From Ruminococcus callidus ATCC 27760 (GTDB lineage: Bacteria > Bacillota > Clostridia > Oscillospirales > Ruminococcaceae), in assembly GCF_000468015.1 (NCBI RefSeq), contig NZ_KI260341.1, positions 20,845-70,015 on the forward strand: 49,171 bases of DNA. The letters are read 5' to 3'. The position numbers and the translations under genes are program-made. Shown here in pieces: positions 25,563 through 32,647 of the stretch. Every line of letters begins with the position of its first letter. Position 1 is the stretch's first letter. A model generated the notes under the pieces. It saw only the letters and a list, made by a program, of their open reading frames with translations, made no database searches and was not told the DNA's origin.

Positions 25563-26954
25563 TTATGCAGAGGGCATTGTCTTTTTCCGGAAAGTTCGCA
25601 GCAGAATCGGAACAGACACCACAGCTGTAATGCATTCCGCCAGCGGGAACGCCCACCAGACCAGTTCTGCACCGCGTTCATACATCAGAAACAGCAGACA
25701 AAACGGAATCGGCAGCACAAGCAGACGAAGCAGTGCCAGCAGCAGCGGCGAAAACACACAGCGAAAGCCCTGCAAGATGCCCTGTATCAGCACAGTGATT
25801 CCCATAAACACATAGCCCAGCGTACAGATACGCATAGACCGCATGCAAAGCTGCTGCACTTCCCTACTGCCGTCGCTCTGGAACAAACCGGAGATCAGTG
25901 CTGCAAACAGCTGAAACAAAACTGTCACTATAAGCATCAGTCCGGCGGCGTACAGCAGCCCGTAGCGAACACACTGCCGCAGACGTGCTTTTTCCCGTCT
26001 GCCGTAATGAAACGCCACCACAGTAATCAGCGTGTTGCTCAAGCCGAACGCTGCAAAAAGGGCAAATTGCTGAATCTTATAATAAATGCCATAGGCAGCC
26101 TGCAATGGCTCCGCCAGATCTCCCTGTGTGCCGAATACCAGATTCACAAACAGCACCATAACAGAAAGCAACCCCTGCATCACTGCGGCAGGAATCCCGA
26201 TGGCGTAGATGCCGCGAATCAGTCCCCACCGAGGACGAATGCGTTTCCAGTCCTGCCGAATCTCCCGATCCCACCGGTAGTGAAACAGCATTGCCATGAC
26301 CAGTGACGCTACCTGTCCCACAACGGTTGCCACAGCAGCACCGACAACGCCCATATCCAATCCAAAAATAAACAGCGGATCCAACAGGATATTCAACGCG
26401 GCACCAGTGATTTGTGCAATTGTGGAAAGATTCGTGCGACCGGTTCCCTGCAAAAAACGTTCATAGACAGTATAACCGATACTGCCAAAGGAACCCATAC
26501 AGCAGATTCGCAGATACTGTTCACCCATTTCCTGCCGGAGAGCATTCCCGTTTGCCTGCATGGCGATAAACGGCTTCGTGCCGAAAATGCCGAACAGCAG
26601 AAAAACGGCATAGATGCAGATCGCCAGAAAAATTCCGTTTCCGGCAATACAAGCCGCCTTTTCCGAATTTCGCTCGCCCAGTGTCTTGGAAAGCAGGGCG
26701 TTGATGCCAATGCCGGTGCCCACGCCAACAGCCACGATCAGCAGCTGAATGGAATAGGAATCCGTCAGAGCAAGCACGGCAGTGGCTCCATTCTTCATAT
26801 GGCTGACAAAAACGGTGTCTACAATATTGTACACCGCCTGCAATACCATAGAGAGCACCATGGGCATTCCCATGCTTAGGATCAGGGTGCGGATTGGAAA
26901 ATCCGCCAGTTTGTTCGGGGTTCCGGTTTGTGTCGCCGAGTGATTTTCTTGCAT
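25563..26954 (-). CDS. MATE-family multidrug/metabolite efflux transporter
   Basis: A 463-residue integral membrane protein with twelve predicted helices and the two-fold repeated architecture of MATE exporters (opening PIRTLILSMGMPMVLSM, then QAVYNIVDTVFV). It uses an Na+ or H+ gradient to expel organic cations or metabolites. ATG 26954 has GGAGG about 10 bp upstream. It is downstream of the hom terminator and has a palindromic repeat in its 5' region; I found no convincing promoter, so read-through from hom is possible. Confidence 0.9.
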   Translation of the reverse strand: MQENHSATQTGTPNKLADFPIRTLILSMGMPMVLSMVLQAVYNIVDTVFVSHMKNGATAVLALTDSYSIQLLIVAVGVGTGIGINALLSKTLGERNSEKAACIAGNGIFLAICIYAVFLLFGIFGTKPFIAMQANGNALRQEMGEQYLRICCMGSFGSIGYTVYERFLQGTGRTNLSTIAQITGAALNILLDPLFIFGLDMGVVGAAVATVVGQVASLVMAMLFHYRWDREIRQDWKRIRPRWGLIRGIYAIGIPAAVMQGLLSVMVLFVNLVFGTQGDLAEPLQAAYGIYYKIQQFALFAAFGLSNTLITVVAFHYGRREKARLRQCVRYGLLYAAGLMLIVTVLFQLFAALISGLFQSDGSREVQQLCMRSMRICTLGYVFMGITVLIQGILQGFRCVFSPLLLALLRLLVLPIPFCLLFLMYERGAELVWWAFPLAECITAVVSVPILLRTFRKKTMPSA

Positions 26955-26979
26955 GATTTCTAAACCTCCAAAAGTCAAT

Positions 26980-27014
26980 GGCGACACTGCACAAAGCTTT
27001 ATGCAGTGTTGCCC
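26980..27014. repeat. Palindromic repeat copy R4, upstream of the MATE gene
   Basis: GGCGACACTGCACAAAGC ... GCAGTGTTGCC, a compact hairpin with an AAGCTTTATG centre, 25 bp before the MATE start codon. Confidence 0.8.
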
Positions 27015-27025
27015 AATATATGCAA

Positions 27026-27070
27026 AAACGGCGTAAACCCAGTCAGATTCTAACTGGATTTACGCCGTTT
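27026..27070 (-). terminator. Terminator of pheB-hom
   Basis: An 18-bp stem AAACGGCGTAAA... (27026-27043 with 27053-27070) with one G-U pair on the minus strand and a T5 tail (complement of 27024-27028). Confidence 0.85.
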
Positions 27071-27143
27071 CGCTACACGTTATCAATTTATTTTATCACA
27101 CCGCACCGAAAAATGCAAGTGTTTTTTACAAAAAATGTTACAG

Positions 27144-27182
27144 CAAAGCCGTCAGGCGGGCTTTATGCAGTGTTTCCTTTAC
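27144..27182. repeat. Palindromic repeat copy R5, supplying the hom stop codon
   Basis: AAAGCCGTCAGGCGGGCTTTATGCAGTGTTTCCTTTAC, identical in its core to copy R9. The left arm is decayed (TGTTACAGCAAAGCC). Its CCTTTAC end contains the TAA stop of hom (27179-27181). Confidence 0.75.
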
Positions 27183-28414
27183 GCTTCGTCGTCCAGAACC
27201 GGAATACGGGACAGGATCTCCACGCCTTCCTTTGCCAGCTTCTGCTTGAATGCCTCTGCGGTCTTCTGGTCGCAGCCGCTGATCATGCAGCCGTTTTCTC
27301 TGGTGTTCAGCAGCTTTACGCCGACTTCATCTGCGATCTTGGCAAATACACCGCTGCCGCAGGGAGAAGTCCGGTAGCAGCGTGCTGCAAAGAAGTCGTC
27401 GATGGGAGCCACGAAGTCTGCTCCTTCTTCTGCCGGTTCCCAGCTCTGGGATTCTACTGTATCGGTCTGCTTTACCTCGTCGATCAGGTCACCCAGTACG
27501 GCACTGGCAGTCGGCAGCTTGCCGGCACCACGGCCATAGAACATGGTCTTGTCCACACCGTCGCCCCATACCATGACAGCGTTGAACACGCCGTTGACAT
27601 GGGAAATCAGGCTCTCGTTCATGACAACCATAGGCATCACTGTAGGCAGGATCTTTCCGCTTTCCAGACGCTTTACCGCACCAATCAGCTTCACTGCACC
27701 GCCGAAATCCTGTGCCAGCTGCACGTCTTCCAGTGTGATGTTGCGGATACCCTTGGTGTATACCTGTTCCGGATATACATGCTTGCCGAATACCAGCGAG
27801 GACAGAATGCAAATCTTCCGGCAGGCATCGCCGCCGTCAATGTCTGCGGAGGGGTCACGCTCTGCATAGCCCAGCTTCTGTGCCAGTGCCAGTGCATCAT
27901 CAAAACGCATCTTGTCACAGAACATCTTCTCCAGAATGAAGTTGGTGGTACCGTTCAGAATGCCGGCAACTGCGGAGATGTCATTGGCAGCCAGACAGGT
28001 GTGCAGCGGACGAATGATCGGGATCGCACCGCCGACGCTGGCTTCGAAGAAGAAGTTCACGTGATGTGCCTTTGCCACCTGCAACAGAATGTCGCCTTTT
28101 TCAGCAACCAGCTGCTTGTTGGAAGTGGCAACGCTCTTGCCGGCTTCCAGACAACGGCGAACGAAGTCAAACGCCGGATTGACACCGCCCATGCACTCTG
28201 CCACGTAGCCGACCTCCGGATCGTCGAGAATCACCTGAATGTCGTGTACCACGTGGTCACCGTACGGATCATCCGGAAATTCCCGCAGATCCAGAATATA
28301 TCCTATTTCCAGCTCTGTGCCGGTATTTTTTTCGATTTTCTTCTGATTGCGGTAGAACAGTTCCACAACACCGGAACCGACTACGCCATAACCCAATACT
28401 GCAATTTTCTTCAT
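27179..28414 (-). CDS. hom: Homoserine dehydrogenase
   Basis: A 411-residue NAD(P)H-dependent enzyme reducing aspartate semialdehyde to homoserine for threonine and methionine. It has the N-terminal Rossmann motif GYGVVGSG, the substrate block NGTTNFIL, and the signature GYAERDPSADIDGGDACRK. The C-terminal ACT domain of longer homologues is missing; the adjacent pheB gene encodes a separate ACT-domain protein. The final codon and stop lie within a palindromic repeat. Confidence 0.95.
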   Translation of the reverse strand: MKKIAVLGYGVVGSGVVELFYRNQKKIEKNTGTELEIGYILDLREFPDDPYGDHVVHDIQVILDDPEVGYVAECMGGVNPAFDFVRRCLEAGKSVATSNKQLVAEKGDILLQVAKAHHVNFFFEASVGGAIPIIRPLHTCLAANDISAVAGILNGTTNFILEKMFCDKMRFDDALALAQKLGYAERDPSADIDGGDACRKICILSSLVFGKHVYPEQVYTKGIRNITLEDVQLAQDFGGAVKLIGAVKRLESGKILPTVMPMVVMNESLISHVNGVFNAVMVWGDGVDKTMFYGRGAGKLPTASAVLGDLIDEVKQTDTVESQSWEPAEEGADFVAPIDDFFAARCYRTSPCGSGVFAKIADEVGVKLLNTRENGCMISGCDQKTAEAFKQKLAKEGVEILSRIPVLDDEA

Positions 28415-28459
28415 TACTTTACTTCCTCCAAGTTTCAGCAGACTTTAAAAATCCGCCGT

Positions 28460-28903
28460 TTATTCGCCGGACAGGAGCCGCACCTCTACAACGCCCTGCA
28501 GGGCAGAGATCTTGTGCGTAATGTCAATGGGATTTGCCATACCCTCGCCCATTTTCAGGGACAGAGAAACCTGTGCCACGCCGTCCACCGGAATGTTCTG
28601 GTTGACAGTCAGGATATTGGCACGCATGCTATATAATGTAGTCAGCACATTGGAAAGCACGCCTGCCTCGTCCCGCAGCGTTACCGAAAAGTTGACGATC
28701 TGCTGTGTCATCTTGTCATCATAGGCAAACACACAATCCCGATATTTATAAAAGGCACTGCGTGAGATCCCCATACGTTTGCACGCCGAGGAAAAGCTGC
28801 GTTCGGTCTTGTCGGCGACCAGCTTTTTGACTTCCAGCACCTTTCCGAAAATTTCCGGAAGCACTGCGGTATCTACTACAATATATCGTGTCCGTTTGTC
28901 CAT
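28460..28903 (-). CDS. pheB: ACT-domain protein, UPF0735/PheB family
   Basis: A 147-residue protein with a short HTH-like N-terminal part (MGISRSAFYKYRD) and a C-terminal ACT domain (VNFSVTLRDEAGVLSNVL...) that would bind an amino acid. Family members start with a YIVxxxVLPE block, which fixes the start at ATG 28903 even though the RBS is weak; an open frame continues 58 codons upstream through the promoter. It lies 45 bp before hom, the usual clostridial arrangement. I infer a role in feedback or regulation of homoserine/aromatic synthesis. Confidence 0.88.
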   Translation of the reverse strand: MDKRTRYIVVDTAVLPEIFGKVLEVKKLVADKTERSFSSACKRMGISRSAFYKYRDCVFAYDDKMTQQIVNFSVTLRDEAGVLSNVLTTLYSMRANILTVNQNIPVDGVAQVSLSLKMGEGMANPIDITHKISALQGVVEVRLLSGE

Positions 28904-29059
28904 GTTCCTGTCTGCACAGTATCGAAAGCATGCTTCTGTGACAAAGCCTGCCCTCCGGCTGCGTTTCTCCTCCTCTTTCCGCAAAATGCAGGACCCTTTG
29001 CCGATCCCGCAGCAAACAGTCCGTGTACAAAAAACAATTGTACTTATATCAACTATATA

Positions 29060-29088
29060 ACTATACCATGATTTCACCTGTTTGTCAA
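29060..29088 (-). promoter_or_regulatory. Promoter of pheB-hom
   Basis: Perfect TTGACA (29083-29088), 17 bp, TATAGT (29060-29065), leftward, with a leader of about 150 nt containing a purine-rich AAAGAGGAGGAG tract. Confidence 0.8.
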
Positions 29089-29278
29089 GGGCAATCTACT
29101 GTTTTTTCTGCGAAAACAGATTTTTTTTCCTTTTTGATGTATCCGCCGCCTGTGCCGGCACCCCACAGAATCCCGAATATGATTCTTTCAAAAAAAGCCG
29201 TTTTTTTCTTTTTTTTGATAGGAAAACAGATTTTTTCATTTTGAAATCAAGGCAATTGCAGAATCGACGGAAAAGCAC

Positions 29279-29307
29279 TTGACAAAGTCAGAAAATTCGA
29301 GTATGAT
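29279..29307 (+). promoter_or_regulatory. Promoter of the glutamine synthetase transcript
   Basis: Perfect TTGACA (29279-29284), 17 bp, TATGAT (29302-29307), rightward. The leader to the synthetase is about 280 nt. Between this promoter and the divergent pheB promoter (29089-29278) lies T-tract-rich DNA with two copies of GAAAACAGATTTTTT (29112, 29222) and no gene. Confidence 0.8.
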
Positions 29308-29342
29308 AATATTGTCAACGGAACACAGAGGGATTTCACCTC

Positions 29343-29510
29343 ATGCGTTTCCGGCAAATGATTGTGACAAGGAGAGCCGACTTGAAGAACAGACAGCAGC
29401 AGGACGAACAGCATATGCCCCAGAAACAGGGGGATATTTTCCGACAGATGCCGATGCAGAGTTCTCAAAGCGGTTCGAAGATGATACGTGAAACAAAGGC
29501 GTTTCCATGA
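29343..29510 (+). CDS. Putative glutamine-rich leader peptide or small protein upstream of glutamine synthetase
   Basis: A 55-codon frame lies wholly inside the glutamine synthetase leader. ATG 29343 has GAGGG ten bases upstream; stop is TGA 29508-29510. Ten of 55 residues are Gln (positions 5, 18, 19, 20, 23, 27, 29, 35, 39, 42), including a QQQ run, and six are Met. No known family was recognised. The stop region holds alternative pairings GAAAC/GTTTC/GAAAC (29490-29516), as expected of attenuation by translating ribosomes. It might instead encode a small synthetase-binding protein, or be a chance open frame in purine-rich RNA. Translation is unproven. Confidence 0.45.
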   Translation: MRFRQMIVTRRADLKNRQQQDEQHMPQKQGDIFRQMPMQSSQSGSKMIRETKAFP

Positions 29511-29542
29511 TGAAACCGGTACAAACAGACTGAAGCTTGTAC
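29490..29542 (+). promoter_or_regulatory. Alternative hairpins at the end of the leader peptide
   Basis: GTTTC (29501-29505) can pair with GAAAC either upstream (29490-29494) or downstream (29512-29516); the stop codon lies between. A separate hairpin GTACAA/TTGTAC (29519-29524, 29537-29542) follows. Stems are short, so support is modest. Confidence 0.35.
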
Positions 29543-29592
29543 AGAAAACGGTGAACCATGAAAATGCTTTTTATTTTTAGGAGGTAATTATC

Positions 29593-31686
29593 ATGTCCAA
29601 AAATGTTGCTGAGTACTTTGCATGCGACGTCTTCAATGACGAAGTCATGAAGGCAAGACTCCCGAAGCCGGTTTATAAGGCAATGACCAAGACCCGCAAA
29701 ATGGGGACTCCGCTGGATCCCACCTATGCAGATGTGGTTGCAAATGCCATTAAGGACTGGGCGATCGAGCACGGTGCCACACATTACACCCACTGGTTCC
29801 AGCCGATGACCGGTTCTACTGCTGAAAAGCACGATTCCTTTATCAGCCCCACTGACAACGGCATGGTAATTATGAACTTCTCCGGCAAGGAACTGGTCAA
29901 GGGCGAACCGGACGCTTCTTCTTTCCCGTCCGGCGGTCTGCGTGAAACCTGCTCTGCAAGAGGCTATACCGCATGGGATCCGACTTCCTACTGCTTCGTC
30001 AAGGAAGGCTCTCTGTATATCCCGACCGTATTCGTTTCCTACACTGGTGAAGCACTGGACAAGAAAACACCGCTGCTGCGTTCCATGGATGCTCTGAGCC
30101 AGCAGGCAGTCCGCATTCTGCGTCTGTTCGGCAACACCACCGCAACCAAGGTCACCTCTACCGTAGGTCCGGAACAGGAATACTTCCTGATCGACAAGAA
30201 GATGTACGATCAGCGTGAAGACCTGATTATGACCGGTCGTACCCTGTTCGGTGCAATGCCGCCGAAGGGACAGGAACTGGACGACCAGTATTTCGCAAAC
30301 CTGAAGCCCCGCGTTGCTGCTTACATGGCTGATCTGGACGAGGCTCTGTGGAAGGTTGGCGTATTCGCTACCACCAAGCACAACGAAGTTGCTCCGGCAC
30401 AGCACGAAATGGCTCCGGTATTCTCCACCACCAACATTTCCACCGACCAGAACGAACTGGCAATGGAAGTTATGGAAAAGGTTGCCCTGAAACACGGTCT
30501 GGTCTGCCTGCTGCACGAAAAACCGTTCGCAGGTGTCAACGGTTCCGGTAAGCACAACAACTGGTCTATGGCAACCAACGACGGACAGAACCTGCTGGAT
30601 CCGGGCTGCACACCGATGGAGAACATGCAGTTCCTCACCTTCCTGTGTGCAATCATCAAGGGTATTGATGAATATGCAGATCTGCTCCGCATCAGTGCTT
30701 CCTCTGCCGGCAACGACCACCGTCTGGGTGCAAATGAGGCTCCGCCGGCAATCATCTCCATTTTCATGGGCGAAGAATTACAGGGCGTTCTGGACGCACT
30801 GGAAGCAGGCACTTCCTACAAGAGCGAATCCAAGGTATTCGAGATCGGCGTAGACGCTCTGCCGGACTTCCCGAAGGATTCCACCGACCGGAACCGGACT
30901 TCTCCGTTCGCTTTCACCGGCAACCGTTTCGAATTCCGTATGGTTGGTTCTTCCGACAACATCGGCTGCCCGAACTCTCTGCTGAATGCCATTGTTGCCG
31001 GCGAACTCTCTGACATCGCCGACAAGATGGAAAGCGTTCCGGCTGACAAGTTCGATGACGAGCTGAAATCGCTGCTGGTTTCCATTATCAAGGAACACAA
31101 GCGTATCATCTTCAACGGCAACGGCTATTCCGACGAATGGGTCGCTGAAGCAGAAAAGCGTGGTCTGCCGAACTTCAGATCCACTGTTGACTGTGTTCCG
31201 CACTATGCAGATGCCAAGAATGTTGCTCTGCTCCAGAAATTCGGCGTACTGTCCGAAAAGGAAATCAAGGCTCGTATGGAAGTCCTGCTGGAAAACTATG
31301 CAAAGACCATCAATATTGAAGCCCTGACCATGATCGACATGACAAAGAAGAAGTATATCCCGACCTGCATTGCCTACACCAAGGAACTGTGCGATGCTGC
31401 CGCAGTGAAGCAGTCGCTGGACATCTGCTCCTGCGTCGAAAAGGAACTGGCAGAAAAGGTCAGCAGCCTGACAAAGGCAGCTTATGAAGCTACCGAGAAG
31501 CTGGAGGCTGCTGTAGCTGCTGCCGCCGCAAAGGATGACTGCGTACTGTCTATGGCAAAGTCCTATCGGGAAGATGTCATTCCGGTAATGGACGATCTGC
31601 GTGCCGCTGTGGACGCTCTGGAAGTTATCACACCTTCTGAAAAGTGGCCGGTACCGGCATACAGCGACATCATCTTCAATGTCTGA
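29593..31686 (+). CDS. glnN: Type III glutamine synthetase
   Basis: A 697-residue GSIII, the class of about 700 aa found in Bacteroides, cyanobacteria and ruminococci. It makes glutamine from glutamate, ammonia and ATP in the cytoplasm. Conserved catalytic blocks are visible: STVGPEQEYFLIDK, NGSGKHNNWSM and AGNDHRLGANEAPPA. AGGAGG lies 8 bp before the ATG. It is monocistronic apart from the leader reading frame, with its own promoter and a strong terminator. Codon use is strongly biased (for example CTG, AAG), consistent with high expression. Confidence 0.96.
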   Translation: MSKNVAEYFACDVFNDEVMKARLPKPVYKAMTKTRKMGTPLDPTYADVVANAIKDWAIEHGATHYTHWFQPMTGSTAEKHDSFISPTDNGMVIMNFSGKELVKGEPDASSFPSGGLRETCSARGYTAWDPTSYCFVKEGSLYIPTVFVSYTGEALDKKTPLLRSMDALSQQAVRILRLFGNTTATKVTSTVGPEQEYFLIDKKMYDQREDLIMTGRTLFGAMPPKGQELDDQYFANLKPRVAAYMADLDEALWKVGVFATTKHNEVAPAQHEMAPVFSTTNISTDQNELAMEVMEKVALKHGLVCLLHEKPFAGVNGSGKHNNWSMATNDGQNLLDPGCTPMENMQFLTFLCAIIKGIDEYADLLRISASSAGNDHRLGANEAPPAIISIFMGEELQGVLDALEAGTSYKSESKVFEIGVDALPDFPKDSTDRNRTSPFAFTGNRFEFRMVGSSDNIGCPNSLLNAIVAGELSDIADKMESVPADKFDDELKSLLVSIIKEHKRIIFNGNGYSDEWVAEAEKRGLPNFRSTVDCVPHYADAKNVALLQKFGVLSEKEIKARMEVLLENYAKTINIEALTMIDMTKKKYIPTCIAYTKELCDAAAVKQSLDICSCVEKELAEKVSSLTKAAYEATEKLEAAVAAAAAKDDCVLSMAKSYREDVIPVMDDLRAAVDALEVITPSEKWPVPAYSDIIFNV

Positions 31687-31741
31687 TCGCTCAAATCTAA
31701 AGTAATTACTGCAAAGAGTGGTTTACCTCCCATTCTTTGAG

Positions 31742-31783
31742 AAACCGTCTGTATTCCTATTTGCGGAATACAGGCGGTTTTTT
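31742..31783 (+). terminator. Terminator of glutamine synthetase
   Basis: A 16-bp stem AAACCGTCTGTATTCC (31742-31757) with 31765-31780, one wobble, followed by six T. Confidence 0.92.
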
Positions 31784-31794
31784 GCGTTTTGCCC

Positions 31795-31823
31795 TTGACA
31801 ATTCCACTGCACTGTGCTATACT
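31795..31823 (+). promoter_or_regulatory. Promoter of the PIG-L/YfhO operon
   Basis: Perfect TTGACA (31795-31800), 17 bp, TATACT (31818-31823), rightward. Confidence 0.8.
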
Positions 31824-31832
31824 AATATTGCA

Positions 31833-31859
31833 AACTGTTGTACGACATATACAACAGTT
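31833..31859. promoter_or_regulatory. 10-bp palindrome at the transcription start of the PIG-L operon
   Basis: AACTGTTGTA (31833-31842) and TACAACAGTT (31850-31859), a perfect dyad with a 7-bp spacer placed over the predicted start site. It looks like a repressor operator; the regulator is unknown. Confidence 0.5.
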
Positions 31860-31891
31860 GAAACAGTCATAGCAAGGGAGTTGCGTTTTCT

Positions 31892-32647
31892 ATGAAATCA
31901 CATCGCATCAAGTTTCAAAAAATTCTCGCCGTGCTTCTGGCGATTCTGGCACTGGTGGGCGGACTGTTCGGGCTTTGCCGTGCAGTCGCCTCTGCACGTG
32001 CCTATGATATTGCACCGCTGACTGACGAACGGCTGGCAGAACTGGATCTGACCGGCATCACCCACCTGATGATCGTGGCACACCCCGACGACGAAACCCT
32101 CTGGGGCGGTGCTCACATCGCAGACGGCGGGTATCTGGTGGTGTGCATTACCAACGGATATAACGCCACCCGTTCCGCAGAGTTTCAGGCAGTCATGCAG
32201 GCTTCGAACAATGTGGGGCTGATCTTGTCCTATCCGGACAAAGTCGCCGGCAAACGGGACGACTGGACACATGTTCGTTCCCAGATACAAACAGACCTCG
32301 AAAAAGTTATGACCTATCAGCCGTGGGAGGACATCGTCACCCATAACGCCAAGGGCGAATACGGACACATTCACCACAAGATGACACACCAGATCGTCAC
32401 CGCCCTGTACGATGCCAACCAATTGCAGGAACCGCTGTACGTCTTTGGAAAGTACTACTGTGCAGTAACGCTGCCTGACGTACAGGACAGCCTGACACCG
32501 ATCTCCGATGACGCACTGCAACAAAAGGAAGCCCTGCTACAGCTGTACACTTCGCAGGCACATACCATTCAGAATCTGTCCCACATGAACCCCTATGAGA
32601 TGTGGACACAGATTCGCGGAGGAAGCACTGATGACGACAACACGTAA
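31892..32647 (+). CDS. PIG-L/LmbE-family N-acetylglucosaminyl deacetylase, membrane-anchored
   Basis: A 251-residue zinc-dependent deacetylase. An N-terminal transmembrane segment (about 10-30) is followed by the family motif AHPDDETLWGG and a downstream EYGHIHH block that completes the metal site. Family members remove N-acetyl groups from GlcNAc-containing glycolipids or small molecules. It overlaps the next gene by 17 nt, so the two are translated together. The substrate is inferred to be a cell-surface glycan because of the membrane anchor and the partner. Confidence 0.88.
   Translation: MKSHRIKFQKILAVLLAILALVGGLFGLCRAVASARAYDIAPLTDERLAELDLTGITHLMIVAHPDDETLWGGAHIADGGYLVVCITNGYNATRSAEFQAVMQASNNVGLILSYPDKVAGKRDDWTHVRSQIQTDLEKVMTYQPWEDIVTHNAKGEYGHIHHKMTHQIVTALYDANQLQEPLYVFGKYYCAVTLPDVQDSLTPISDDALQQKEALLQLYTSQAHTIQNLSHMNPYEMWTQIRGGSTDDDNT

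Noticed and set aside
28904-29077. A longer PheB starting at ATG 29077.
   Set aside because: The extension begins between the promoter's -35 and -10 boxes and is not part of the family.
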